From NCBI RefSeq assembly GCF_900143285.1, contig NZ_FRDN01000015.1, forward strand, positions 62,001 to 126,000: 64,000 nucleotides of DNA. The letters are read 5' to 3'. Under the pieces are notes generated by a model that worked only from the letters and a program-made list of their open reading frames with translations, ran no database searches and was not told the origin of the DNA. The translations under genes and the position numbers were made by a program. The first letter of the stretch is position 1. Each line of letters begins with the position of its first letter. The DNA comes from Desulfitobacterium chlororespirans DSM 11544. GTDB taxonomy: Bacteria > Bacillota > Desulfitobacteriia > Desulfitobacteriales > Desulfitobacteriaceae. Positions 35,501-44,263 of the stretch are shown here, one piece after another.

Positions 35501-35584
35501 TACAGCCTTTTTGTCCGGGAGGGGAAAAGTACGGCCTCCGGTGCCCCTAACCTTGGGAAGACGGAAATGGGGCAGGGGATGTAG
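32495..35584 (+). CDS. RND family efflux transporter (AcrB/HAE-like)
   Basis: A 1029-aa proton-driven exporter with the two-fold RND layout: an N-terminal helix (FTIFFTILTMALGIYSYYI), a large extracytoplasmic loop, helices 2-6, and its repeat in the second half. The TM4 motif ALGILVDDAIVIIDAIQ carries the adjacent Asp pair used for proton relay. The second half contains the corresponding SLMGLVIRNAILLIEF. No outer membrane channel gene accompanies it, as expected for a monoderm-type cell. The substrate is unknown. Confidence 0.95.
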   Translation: MNNKKGFIYHIISNWRFTIFFTILTMALGIYSYYIVPKQESPDISAPFAVITTIYPGAAPEDVEKLVTRVIEDEIREVPGYKTSQSITKNSLSVVVLELHNDVDVKESWNELGQILDGAQGKIPDECFAIEADTKLSETAGMIISLSGEGYTYEQLADYAEQFKSRLAKIDGISRFTVTGVQNKAARIEVKTAELNKYNISLDELVSLIQAQNLQIPSGSLSDQRVKVNVSSPGLFTSLSDLENMIIDVSAETGAPIRLQDLADIRWDIEDADYQLKHNGQNAIMLSGFFKENRNILLVGEDVRAELDRLKAELPPELIVDEVVYQPTDVEKSVAEFFENLLEGMALVLIVVFLGMGFKNALVASTAVPLSIIITFIAMHLFGIQLQEISIAALILALGILVDDAIVIIDAIQVHIDQGFAKMEACIRGMKQSVIPVFSATLTIVAAFSPMLFVPGPAGEFLRSLPQTVIIAVSASFLVAITVTPVLAYLFFDKLKKGDDKRTPLRRIYGYALQIGMQYKKSTVCAAILLIAIACYGALQLQIEFFPKADKNVFYINLHSENASDISATARLAEQVEGILGENEEIISYATALGGGLPKFYITLPKATPAKDFGQIMLKVDLAKGKFTNNEDLALHLQEQLDQHLIGGSANVLLLEKAMPGDPLEVRVSGADPLQVRDGVALIRRELEGIPGTMKVADDYVAGEYEFVVDVDTERATTMGITNYDIQRQINIALSGAEASLFRIAGNEYPILVQSDVSSKEDLENLGIKSSLTGHKVLLKQLGNIHLQATVPTINKYDGVQAVTISGKVQPGFSAVTIENTLKQRLAQAGFDFSGLTVSYEGEAKDIKDNFGSLGTTAIFALFLIYVILMIQFRSFLQPAIIFITIPLSVIGVVAGLMLFAQPLSFTALVGVVSLMGLVIRNAILLIEFINLAREEGMSIAEACHFAVNRRYRPIILAAVTTVIGLVPLAFSGSDLFTPMSVALMSGLLISTLFTLVVVPVLYSLFVREGKSTASGAPNLGKTEMGQGM

Positions 35585-35601
35585 AATCTTTGCTGAAGCG
35601 G

Positions 35602-35650
35602 AAAGCCGCAGCTGGAATGAACAGTGTTGTTCCTCAGGCTGCGGCTTTTT
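35602..35650. terminator. Terminator between the RND gene and rmuC
   Basis: Perfect 11-bp stem AAAGCCGCAGC / GCTGCGGCTTT with TTTTT on the plus strand. It also lies downstream of the convergent rmuC and could serve both. Confidence 0.8.
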
Positions 35651-35659
35651 GGTTTGGCG

Positions 35660-37009
35660 CTATTCCTCTTCGCCGGCAGCCAGCAAGGCTGCACTCTCCT
35701 CCACAGGCAGAGTCTGAACATCTTTAAGCTTCCGGCCGATGGAGCGGGATTTCCGGGTAGCGGTCTCGATGGTGTTGCTGGCTTCCTGGAGCTTTTTCTG
35801 GGTCTTTTCCAAAATCTCCGTGAATTTGCCGAACTCCGTCTTGACTGCACTAAGGAGATTCCAAACCTCACTGGAGCGTTTTTCGATGGCCAGGGTTCTA
35901 AAACCCATTTGCAGGCTGTTAAGCAGAGCGGCTAAGGTAGTGGGACCGGCTACAACCACCTTATACTCCCTTTGCAGCAATTCACAGAGCCCGGGGCGGC
36001 GGAGAACCTCTGCATAAAGGCCTTCAATAGGCAGAAAAAGAATACCAAAATCCGTGGTATTGGGGGGATCCACGTATTTTTCATGAATGGATTTGGCTTC
36101 TGTTTTGATACGATATTCGAGAGCCTTCTCTGCTTCAGTGATCCGGGGAAGATCGCTTTGTTCCTGGGCATCCAATAAGCGATGGTAATCCTCCAGTGGA
36201 AATTTGGCATCAATGGGGAGATACACCATACGATCATGTCTGTCTTTAGCCGGAATATTGATGGCAAATTCCACACGGTCCTTGCTTCCGGCCTTAGTCA
36301 CTATGTTAGTGGCGTATTGTTCCGCAGTCAGGATCTGTTCCAGGAGATTGCCCAACTGAATCTCTCCCCAGGTTCCCCGGGTTTTTACATTGGTGAGGAC
36401 TTTCTTCAAGTCCCCGACACCGGAGGCTAAGGTCTGCATTTCGCCCAGACCTTTGTGGACTTGTTCAAGCCGGTCGCTCACCATTTTAAAGGACTCACCA
36501 AGCCGCTGTTCTAAGGTACTGGTCAGCTTCTCATCCACGGTGATCCGCATCAACTCCAGCTTCTGGGCATTATCCTGCTGAATAAGCTGCAGCCGTTCCT
36601 CAACAGTTTGGCGCAGATGCTCAAGCTTTTGTTCATTGGTCTGAGAGAGGTTGTTAAGTTGCTTGGAGAAGATATCCAGCTGGCTCCTCTGAAGAGTGGC
36701 GATCTCCGCCATTTGAGTAAGCTGTGAGTCGCTGAAACGTTTTAAAGCATGACTCATTTCCTCACGCTCTTGCCGGGAGTTGGTATTATTCTCTTCCCGG
36801 TTGCGGGCAAACTCCCCTTGCCAAAGGCGTTCCTGCCGTTCCAGGTTTTTTTCTAATTGGGTTATTTGGTTTTCCAAGGATTGAAGTTTGGTGTATATCG
36901 GGTGGATGGAGTTCTCCCGTTGGAATTTGAAAAACTGACTCAACAGGAAGATAAGTATAAGGACGGTAAGGGCAGCGAGGGCGCTGTTCACGATAGGCAA
37001 ATAGGTCAT
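35660..37009 (-). CDS. rmuC: RmuC-domain DNA recombination protein
   Basis: A protein of about 449 aa with an N-terminal membrane helix (VNSALAALTVLILIFLLSQFF), a long coiled coil (about 25-170, rich in Glu/Gln/Leu) and the C-terminal RmuC domain with GTWGEIQLGNLLEQIL, PIDAKFPLEDYHRLLDA and VVVAGPTTLAALLNSLQMGF. RmuC proteins are nuclease-like and restrain inversions at short repeats. ATG 37009 (MTYLPIVNSA) behind GGGAGGAATC is chosen over 37042. It is convergent with the efflux operon. Confidence 0.93.
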   Translation of the reverse strand: MTYLPIVNSALAALTVLILIFLLSQFFKFQRENSIHPIYTKLQSLENQITQLEKNLERQERLWQGEFARNREENNTNSRQEREEMSHALKRFSDSQLTQMAEIATLQRSQLDIFSKQLNNLSQTNEQKLEHLRQTVEERLQLIQQDNAQKLELMRITVDEKLTSTLEQRLGESFKMVSDRLEQVHKGLGEMQTLASGVGDLKKVLTNVKTRGTWGEIQLGNLLEQILTAEQYATNIVTKAGSKDRVEFAINIPAKDRHDRMVYLPIDAKFPLEDYHRLLDAQEQSDLPRITEAEKALEYRIKTEAKSIHEKYVDPPNTTDFGILFLPIEGLYAEVLRRPGLCELLQREYKVVVAGPTTLAALLNSLQMGFRTLAIEKRSSEVWNLLSAVKTEFGKFTEILEKTQKKLQEASNTIETATRKSRSIGRKLKDVQTLPVEESAALLAAGEEE

Positions 37010-37197
37010 GGATGATTCCTCCCAATGGTGTGAAATAGTCATAACGTGAGACTTTCTTTATTTTAGCATAGTGAAGCCAAATTTTCTTTCCAATAGCTGG
37101 TTTTTAAAAGCAGTTGTTGACAAAGGCTTGACCTCTGACCAAATTTGATTAAAATATTTAATGTAACCTATTGGATTAATATGGAGGGTTTAAAACA

Positions 37198-39042
37198 ATG
37201 AGTCAGATTGAAACAAAAGAGTTCCAGACAGAGATCAGGCAGCTGCTCGATATTGTCATTAATTCCCTTTATACAGATCGGGAGATTTTTCTGCGTGAAT
37301 TGATTTCCAATGCTGCTGATGCTTCAGAAAAAGTAAGGTATATGCAATTATCCGGACAAGACGTCAAGGATCGAGAGCTTCCCTTGGAAATTCGCATTAC
37401 TCCCGATGAAAACGCCAAGACCTTAACTATTGCCGATGCCGGTATTGGCATGACCAAGGAGGATTTGATTGAGAATATAGGGACCATCGCCCATTCCGGC
37501 TCTAAAGCTTTCGTGCAGCGTTTGGCCGAAGCGGGGAATAAGAAGGATGTCAATCTGATTGGTCAGTTTGGGGTCGGTTTCTATTCGGCTTTCATGGTGG
37601 CGGATAAGGTGTCCCTTACCAGCCGATCCTATGAACCTGATGCCCAGGGCTACCGCTGGGAATCCGACGGAAGAGGCAGCTACAGCATTTCCGAAGAAAT
37701 GGATCTGCCCCGGGGAACCAGCATTATCCTTCACCTGAAAGAAGATGCTCATTCCTTTGCTCAGGCCGCTACCGTGAAGCGCATTATTAAGCAGTACTCC
37801 AGCTTCGTGCCTTATCCCGTCTATGTCGGTGAGGAAAAGATCAACACGGTTCAAGCCTTATGGACGAAGAATAAGAATGAGATCTCTGAAGAGGAGTACA
37901 AAGAGTTTTATAAGTATATCGCCAATGCCTATGACGAGCCTTTAATGCGCATGCATTTTTCCTCGGATGCTCCCATTAACCTCAATGCATTGCTGTTCGT
38001 TCCTAAATCCAATATGGAGAAATTCGGCTTTGGACGGATGGAGGCCGGGGTCAACCTCTATTGCAAAAAAGTCCTCATTCAGGAAAAGGCTAAAGACATT
38101 GTGCCGGAGTGGCTGCGTTTTGCCCGGGGTGTGGTGGACAGCGAAGAGCTTCCCTTGAATATTTCCCGTGAAACCATGCAGGACAGCGCTTTGATAGCTA
38201 AACTGAATAAGGTGGTGACCAGCCGCTTCCTGAAATTCCTGGATGATCAAGCGAAGAACGAACCGGAGATCTTTAAGGAGTTCTGGAATGAGTTCAGTAT
38301 TTTTCTTAAGGAAGGGGCAGCCAACGACTTTACCCATCGTCAGGAGATCCTGAAGCTGCTGCGCTTTGAGTCCTCGAAAACCGGAGAAGGGGAGCTGATC
38401 TCCTTAGGAGATTATGTCGGCCGGATGAAGGAAGGACAAGAAGCGATCTATTTTATCAATGGTCCGACCCGGCAGATTATCGAAGAGGGGCCTTATTTAG
38501 AGGTCTTTAAAAATAAAGACTATGAAGTCATCTATACCTATGATGGCATCGACGACTATGTCTTCGATATGATCAGGGAATATGACGGCAAGCGTTTGCT
38601 GTCCGCTGATCATGGGGACCTTAACCTTGCTGATGAGGATTCGGCCTCGGCAGAGGAAAAGCTTTTATCAGAAGAGGAGCTCAAAGAATTCAATGACTGG
38701 CTTAAGGAAGTGCTGGGGGAGAAAGTGACGGAAGTCCGTGAATCCAAGCGCTTGGTGGACAGTCCGGCCATCATCCTCAGCCATTACGGCACTCACAGCA
38801 TGCAGCGGATGATGCAGATGATGAACAGGGATCTGCAGGATGTTCCTGCCGGAATTCTGGAGATCAATCCCAAGCATGTTCTGATCCAGCGTCTCAATGA
38901 TTTAAGAAAGCAGGAGGATTCCTTTGCTCCTCTGGCCGCTGAGCAGCTTTTTGCCAATGCCCAGATTGCCGCGGGAATCATCGTCGATCCCCGGAGCATG
39001 GTCAGCCGCTTAAATGAGATACTTGAGAAAGCCTTAAGATAG
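37198..39042 (+). CDS. htpG: Hsp90 chaperone HtpG
   Basis: ATP-dependent chaperone of 614 aa. GHKL ATPase motifs are present: LRELISNAADASEK, the DAGIGMTKEDL nucleotide-site loop and GQFGVGFYSAFMV, followed by the middle-domain catalytic loop around NISRETMQ and a dimerisation C-terminus. A strong TGGAGGG site precedes the ATG. Upstream is TTGACC (37128), a 17-bp spacer and AAAATA, a weak sigma-A match; no convincing HrcA (CIRCE) element is present. A T-poor hairpin at 39083 follows. Confidence 0.97.
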   Translation: MSQIETKEFQTEIRQLLDIVINSLYTDREIFLRELISNAADASEKVRYMQLSGQDVKDRELPLEIRITPDENAKTLTIADAGIGMTKEDLIENIGTIAHSGSKAFVQRLAEAGNKKDVNLIGQFGVGFYSAFMVADKVSLTSRSYEPDAQGYRWESDGRGSYSISEEMDLPRGTSIILHLKEDAHSFAQAATVKRIIKQYSSFVPYPVYVGEEKINTVQALWTKNKNEISEEEYKEFYKYIANAYDEPLMRMHFSSDAPINLNALLFVPKSNMEKFGFGRMEAGVNLYCKKVLIQEKAKDIVPEWLRFARGVVDSEELPLNISRETMQDSALIAKLNKVVTSRFLKFLDDQAKNEPEIFKEFWNEFSIFLKEGAANDFTHRQEILKLLRFESSKTGEGELISLGDYVGRMKEGQEAIYFINGPTRQIIEEGPYLEVFKNKDYEVIYTYDGIDDYVFDMIREYDGKRLLSADHGDLNLADEDSASAEEKLLSEEELKEFNDWLKEVLGEKVTEVRESKRLVDSPAIILSHYGTHSMQRMMQMMNRDLQDVPAGILEINPKHVLIQRLNDLRKQEDSFAPLAAEQLFANAQIAAGIIVDPRSMVSRLNEILEKALR

Positions 39043-39082
39043 TCCGGAGATAATCTTAAGATAACTCAACAAAAGGCACAAG

Positions 39083-39114
39083 GAAGCGCAGCAGTGACAA
39101 GATTGCTGCGCTTC
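39083..39114. terminator. Hairpin between htpG and the histidine kinase gene
   Basis: Perfect 11-bp stem GAAGCGCAGCA / TGCTGCGCTTC with a 10-nt loop, followed by TTCATCCTT on the plus strand. It lies between two convergent genes. Confidence 0.65.
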
Positions 39115-39133
39115 TTCATCCTTATGGGCTTGG

Positions 39134-40978
39134 CTAGTACTCATTGGCAGAGATGAGCATGGACTGTAAAGGAAAACTAATCAGAAATTGGGTGCCCTCA
39201 GAGCTGGAAAGGACATCGATCCTGGCGTTATGGGATTTCGCTATTTTATAACATATAGATAGCCCCAAGCCTGTTCCGCTTTCCTTTGTGGTAAAGAATG
39301 GGGTGCCGAGTTTTTCCAATAATTCTTTGGGTATGCCATGGCCCTCATCTCTAATGACTAAAACCACAGTATGGTTTTTTTGATAAGTTTGGATCGTCAG
39401 GCATCCCCCTTCAGACATAGCTTCAAGGCCATTTCTGCACAAGTTTAAGACCATTTGGGTAATGTCTTTGGGGCTGATCTCGATATCGGGAATATCCCCG
39501 GGGGTAAAACGGATTTGTTTGTTTTGGGTGAAAGAATCAGCCTCAATCAGGGGATGCAGGTTTTGCAGCAATGTATTGAGATTAAAGATTTGGTAATTGG
39601 GTTTATGGCTCTTGGCCAGAGTAAGAAATTCTTTAATGATCGTGTTGGCCCGATCCAGCTCCTCAATCATGAAATGGAGGGTTGATTTTTGCCCCATATC
39701 CTGAGTTTTTTCCCCCATGAGCTGAAGATATCCCCGGACTGTGGTCATGGGATTCCTGATTTCGTGGGCGATACCGGCAGCCATCTGACCCACCAGGTTA
39801 AGGCGGTCCAGCCGGATCATCTCCGTATGCAAGCTTTTCAACTCCTTAATATCCGTAAGCGACATTAAGATGCATTCCTCATGGCCCAGCTGGATGGTTT
39901 CGGCAGAAATCGCCGCAATGCCAATTTCACTGCCTTCCCTCTCCAGAGAGATTTCTAAATTGCCAAGTGCTGTTTCCCCCGAGTGAGATTCGTTGTTTTG
40001 GGCATAGTCGAGGATCTTCGCCCAATCTGCTGTAGAGAACCCTACTTCGAGAGGAGTTTTGCCGATTACGTCCTTGCTCAAGAATCCCAAATAATTGGCA
40101 AAACAGTGATTTATTTCTAAAAATTGATTATCTGATTTTCTAATGATAGAGAGGCCAACCGGTGCAAATTGAAAGATATTATTAAAATAATTAAAAGCTG
40201 ATTCGATTTTTTTAAAAGGTTCGTGGAGGTTTTTGATCAGTATGTTTTTGAGAATAAAAATATAAGCCAGGAATTTAAAGATATGCCCTACCAGATTGTC
40301 GATGTCGTAGATATGGTTGTATATTGTAAAGAATAGTTCAGAAATGATCAGCAAAAGCAGGGCATTGGCGAGATTGAAGAGGGGATCGGCGCTTTCTGTG
40401 CCCGATTTACGCATTACTATGAAAAATGTGATAAGATTCAAACCGCAGGCCAGATACTCAATAACTATTTTAAGCGAAGTTAACCCGCCGTCAGGAGTCA
40501 GCACAGGGGGGAAGGAAGGTCCCCATTTCATAATAACGACTAAATTGAACATTAAAAAGGCAAAGCCGAAAACCATAGAAACTCTTTTTTGAGGAGACCA
40601 ATTTAATATGTAAAGCAAAAGACCGCCTGCTTCGGTCAGTCGGGCAATTAAACAAAAATAGGTTGACCTTGCCCCTGTGGAGTTGAGAAGCAGGCCTTGA
40701 TAAGTCAGGACATGCATTAAATCAAAGAGGCCAACCGCAATAAAGATGATGCCCAGCAAGTACTTGCGGTCCGATTTAGTATAGGGATAAGAAGCTAAGC
40801 ATTGCAAGGCGACAGTAAAGGATACAATAATGCTGAAGAACTCGAGAAGGGTATGAAGAAAAAGGAAATAAGGGGCGGGGATAACCCAATGAATGTCAGT
40901 GTAAACTAATCTACTGGTGAAATAAAGCAGCCCCATTGCTGCTATGCAGTGATGTTTCAGGGTTTTCCACAAAAACAA
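39134..40978 (-). CDS. MASE3-PAS sensor histidine kinase (orphan, sporulation-kinase-like)
   Basis: A membrane histidine kinase of about 614 aa. The N-terminal MASE3-like sensor has about seven helices and the typical LLEFFSIIVSFTVALQC and GLFDLMHVLTYQG motifs. A PAS domain follows (about 260-370), then HisKA with the phosphoacceptor His in GIAHEIRNPMTTVRGY (near residue 405), and HATPase with NLCRNGLEAM, DEGHGIPKE and GTGLGLSI. The frame opens at TTG 40993, but GGAGG overlaps that point, so TTG 40978 is preferred. No response regulator is adjacent, as for Spo0A-feeding kinases. Confidence 0.85.
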   Translation of the reverse strand: MFLWKTLKHHCIAAMGLLYFTSRLVYTDIHWVIPAPYFLFLHTLLEFFSIIVSFTVALQCLASYPYTKSDRKYLLGIIFIAVGLFDLMHVLTYQGLLLNSTGARSTYFCLIARLTEAGGLLLYILNWSPQKRVSMVFGFAFLMFNLVVIMKWGPSFPPVLTPDGGLTSLKIVIEYLACGLNLITFFIVMRKSGTESADPLFNLANALLLLIISELFFTIYNHIYDIDNLVGHIFKFLAYIFILKNILIKNLHEPFKKIESAFNYFNNIFQFAPVGLSIIRKSDNQFLEINHCFANYLGFLSKDVIGKTPLEVGFSTADWAKILDYAQNNESHSGETALGNLEISLEREGSEIGIAAISAETIQLGHEECILMSLTDIKELKSLHTEMIRLDRLNLVGQMAAGIAHEIRNPMTTVRGYLQLMGEKTQDMGQKSTLHFMIEELDRANTIIKEFLTLAKSHKPNYQIFNLNTLLQNLHPLIEADSFTQNKQIRFTPGDIPDIEISPKDITQMVLNLCRNGLEAMSEGGCLTIQTYQKNHTVVLVIRDEGHGIPKELLEKLGTPFFTTKESGTGLGLSICYKIAKSHNARIDVLSSSEGTQFLISFPLQSMLISANEY

Positions 40979-41187
40979 AAGACAAACCTCCAATTCTGTA
41001 TATTTTGCTGAAGAAAATGTTCAATAAGCCCTTTGTATTATAAAAATTGTAAATATTCTTAATGTATTTCGCTAGGAATGCCAATTATCCTGTCATTTTG
41101 CCATTTATTTAGGAAAAATCTAAAAAGGCAACTTTCTTAAAAGGAGAATGATTAAATCTAACGAAATTTAATAAATTAAGTCGGAAT

Positions 41188-41208
41188 AGAATCTTGAACC
41201 AAGATTCT
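41188..41208. promoter_or_regulatory. Perfect 9-bp dyad upstream of the FAD/Fe-S dehydrogenase
   Basis: AGAATCTTG-AAC-CAAGATTCT, about 40 bp before the start codon of the 41247 gene. No T tract follows. It could be an operator or a leader hairpin. The rest of the 268-bp intergenic stretch is AT-rich with no clear promoter. Confidence 0.5.
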
Positions 41209-41246
41209 GTAAACACTAACCTAACTGTAAGAAAGGACGTGAAGTC

Positions 41247-44183
41247 ATGACCCATTGGCAAAGCGGAACGCGGCCCCTGAATTACTATGTAAACCCCAGT
41301 GATCCCCGTAATCTGAAACAGAAGGAAGAGGATCTGAAAGAGCTTCCTCAAGAATATCAGGATTTTTACCGGGAGGTATCTCAATTCGTACCTTATCAGC
41401 GGATTTTTATCGATCCTCTCTATACTTTAGGTTATGGCATTGATGCGAGTTTTTACCGCCTCATTCCCAAAATCGTGATTCGAGTTCTTAATGATGCAGA
41501 GATGGGGGAGATTCTGCGTTTATCTCAGCGGACGAAGATACCGGTCACTTTCCGCACAGCAGGCACCAGCCTTTCCGGACAAGCTCTTACGGATTCTGTG
41601 CTTTTGGTGCTGCAAGGCTCCTGGCGGCACTATAAAATTCATGACCATGGCAAAAAGATCAGCTTGGAACCGGGGATTCTCGGCGTGGAAGCCAACCGCT
41701 ATCTGCGCTCCTATAAACGCAAGATCGGCCCGGATCCCGCATCTATCGATCACTGCATGATCGGCGGCATCGCAGCCAATAATGCCAGCGGTATGTGCTG
41801 CGGCACATCGGATAACAGCTACAAGACTGTGGATGAAATGCGGATTATCTTCGATGATGGAACGGTGTTGGATACAGGGGATTCCTCGTCGCGGCACTAT
41901 TTCAAGGAACGCAAGGGAGAGCTGATTCGGCAGATCGAAGAGATACGTGACGAGCTTAATGCCGATCCTGATCTGGTGGCCATGATCAAAAAGAAGTATA
42001 AGATTAAAAATACCACGGGATACAGCATCAATGCCTTTGTTGATTTTCAGGATCCCATCGAAATCATCAAACATATTCTAATCGGCTCGGAAGGAACCTT
42101 GGGTTTTATCTCCGAAATTACTTACAAGACCGTTGTGGACTATGACCATAAAGCTTCAGCCTTGATTATGTATCCGGATATGGATCATGCCTGCCGCGCC
42201 GTTATGAAACTGGATCGGGATTTGATGGCAGCGGCTGAGATGATGGATAGGCCTTCCCTGCGCTCTGTGGAAGATGCTCCCGGCATGCCGGATTATCTGA
42301 AGACTCTCTCCGATACGGCAACAGCACTCTTAGTCGAAGTCCGGGGAGCCAATCCTGAGGAACTGGAGCAACGGATTAAAAACGCCACTGCTGTCCTGAC
42401 GGATATACCGACCATATTCCCGATCAGCTTTACTTCAGTGAAATCAGAATATGAAACCTATTGGAAGATTCGTAAAGATATCTTCCCCGCAGTAGGAGGT
42501 GTGCGTGCCCAGGGTACGGCGGTTCTGATTGAAGATGTGGCCTTTCCTTTGGAGCGCTTAGCCGAAGCTACTGCCGATCTGCGGGATAGTCTCAATAAAT
42601 TCGGCTATACAGATGCGATTATCTATGGCCATGCTCTGGACGGCAACTGGCACTTTATCTTCACACCTAAGTTTGACAGTGACGAAGAGATCGCTCGCTA
42701 TGAGGGATTAATGAATGAGGTCAATGAATTTGTCGTGAAGAAATACAATGGCTCCCTGAAGGCTGAGCATGGTACAGGCCGCAACATGGCCCCCTTTGTG
42801 GAGCTGGAGTGGGGAAGCAAGGCTTATGTGCTGATGAGGCGGATTAAATCGGCATTTGACCCCCATAATCTCTTAAACCCCGGTGTTATTATTAATGACA
42901 ATAAGAATGTTTACCTGGAGAATTTGAAGGCCATGCCGGCCTCTCATGATACCATTGATCGCTGCACCAACTGCGGATTCTGCCAGGATATCTGTCCTTC
43001 CAAGCATCTCACTACCACGCCCCGGATGCGCATTATCCTGCAACGGGAGATCTCCGACTTGAAGCGAACCGGCAGGGATCCGAAACGCTTAATGCGCTTG
43101 CTCAGAGATTATGATTATGCCGGCAATGCCACCTGTGCTACCGATGGACTATGTGCCACGTCATGCCCTCTTAACATTAATACAGGGGATAACACCAAAT
43201 ACTTACGCTCTCAGGCTATTACACCGGCAACCCGCAAGGTAGCAAGGGCCCTGGCCAAGAATATGAACGGGGTAACCGGCATCATGCGCTTTGGCTTAGG
43301 TGCTGTAGATGGAGTCCATGGCTTTTTGGGCACACGCATCTTAGGCGGCATGGCCAAAACAGCCCGCGATGTATCTCAGAGCAAGATTCCCTTATGGAAT
43401 GAATGGATGCCCAGTAAAGGAAGGGGCAAGGTCAAGCCCCGGCCACCCTTTGCCTCGGCTCAAGGGGGTGAAGTCCTGAAAGTCGTGTATTTCCCCAGCT
43501 GCATCAGCCGCTCCATGGGACCGGCTCGTAAGGACAAGGATCAAAGACCTCTCAATGAAGTGATGTGCTCTCTGCTTGCTAAAGCAGGTTATGAAGTGAT
43601 TATTCCGCCGGGGTTGGATAAGCTTTGCTGCGGCATGCCTTGGGAGAGCAAAGGATTTTTTGATATCGCCGATGAAAAAAGCGCGGAATTAGAAAAAGTT
43701 CTGCTCCAGGCCAGTGAGAACGGCAAATATCCCATCGTTTGCGATACCAGCCCTTGCCTTTACCGTATGAAAAGGGCCTTCACATCAGGCATCGAGCTTC
43801 ATGAATCCGTAGAATTTGCCCATGACTTTTTGCTCCATCGCTTAAAGATCAAGAAAGCACGGGAAACCATTGCTGTGCACGTTACCTGCAGCTCAGTTAA
43901 AATGCGCCTGAGCGAAAAGTTCAAAGCCCTTGCCGAGGCTTGCGCTGAAAAAGTAATTATTCCCGATGATGTTCATTGCTGCGGTTTTGCCGGAGATAAA
44001 GGGTTTACTTACCCGGAATTAAACGATGCCGCACTGGCGGGGCTTAATGCAGCCCTACCGGATAATTGCGCCGGAGGATATTCCAACAGCCGGACTTGTG
44101 AGATTGGTTTATCCGCTCACAGTGGCATCAGCTACCAATCCTTAATCTATCTGGTGGAGCGCTGCTCCAGTCCCTTAAGGTAA
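41247..44183 (+). CDS. FAD/Fe-S dehydrogenase, D-lactate dehydrogenase/glycolate oxidase-like fusion
   Basis: A 978-aa multidomain oxidoreductase. An N-terminal FAD-binding PCMH/VAO-type domain (TFRTAGTSLSGQALTDSVLL; ASGMCCGTSDNSYKTVDEMR) and the oxidase C-terminal domain (KAEHGTGRNMAPFVELEWG) are followed by two [4Fe-4S] motifs (CTNCGFCQDICPS near 574; CATDGLCATSCPLN near 630) and two CCG domains (KLCCGMPWESKG; DVHCCGFAGDKG). This is a fused GlcD-GlcF-type architecture, as in anaerobic D-lactate dehydrogenases. It would oxidise a 2-hydroxyacid and pass electrons to quinone or an electron-transferring flavoprotein. No etfAB genes are adjacent. Confidence 0.9.
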   Translation: MTHWQSGTRPLNYYVNPSDPRNLKQKEEDLKELPQEYQDFYREVSQFVPYQRIFIDPLYTLGYGIDASFYRLIPKIVIRVLNDAEMGEILRLSQRTKIPVTFRTAGTSLSGQALTDSVLLVLQGSWRHYKIHDHGKKISLEPGILGVEANRYLRSYKRKIGPDPASIDHCMIGGIAANNASGMCCGTSDNSYKTVDEMRIIFDDGTVLDTGDSSSRHYFKERKGELIRQIEEIRDELNADPDLVAMIKKKYKIKNTTGYSINAFVDFQDPIEIIKHILIGSEGTLGFISEITYKTVVDYDHKASALIMYPDMDHACRAVMKLDRDLMAAAEMMDRPSLRSVEDAPGMPDYLKTLSDTATALLVEVRGANPEELEQRIKNATAVLTDIPTIFPISFTSVKSEYETYWKIRKDIFPAVGGVRAQGTAVLIEDVAFPLERLAEATADLRDSLNKFGYTDAIIYGHALDGNWHFIFTPKFDSDEEIARYEGLMNEVNEFVVKKYNGSLKAEHGTGRNMAPFVELEWGSKAYVLMRRIKSAFDPHNLLNPGVIINDNKNVYLENLKAMPASHDTIDRCTNCGFCQDICPSKHLTTTPRMRIILQREISDLKRTGRDPKRLMRLLRDYDYAGNATCATDGLCATSCPLNINTGDNTKYLRSQAITPATRKVARALAKNMNGVTGIMRFGLGAVDGVHGFLGTRILGGMAKTARDVSQSKIPLWNEWMPSKGRGKVKPRPPFASAQGGEVLKVVYFPSCISRSMGPARKDKDQRPLNEVMCSLLAKAGYEVIIPPGLDKLCCGMPWESKGFFDIADEKSAELEKVLLQASENGKYPIVCDTSPCLYRMKRAFTSGIELHESVEFAHDFLLHRLKIKKARETIAVHVTCSSVKMRLSEKFKALAEACAEKVIIPDDVHCCGFAGDKGFTYPELNDAALAGLNAALPDNCAGGYSNSRTCEIGLSAHSGISYQSLIYLVERCSSPLR

Positions 44184-44219
44184 AAACTCTGCGCCATTGA
44201 CTCACTATTTGCGCAAGCA

Positions 44220-44263
44220 GAAAACCCCGCCCGGTCATATTCTGATGACTGGGCGGGGTTTTC
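44220..44263. terminator. Bidirectional terminator after the dehydrogenase
   Basis: A long near-perfect stem (GAAAACCCCGCCC...GGGCGGGGTTTTC) with A and T runs on both flanks, between the convergent dehydrogenase and TSCPD genes. Confidence 0.88.

Noticed and set aside
37128-37140. Possible CtsR operator before htpG (TTGACCTCTGACC)
   Set aside because: CtsR sites are heptamer direct repeats separated by 3 nt; here the repeats abut and are imperfect, so it is more likely part of the promoter.
41109-41384. A 91-aa minus-strand frame over the start of the FAD/Fe-S dehydrogenase
   Set aside because: It lies opposite a well-supported 978-aa gene and has no ribosome site or recognisable product.
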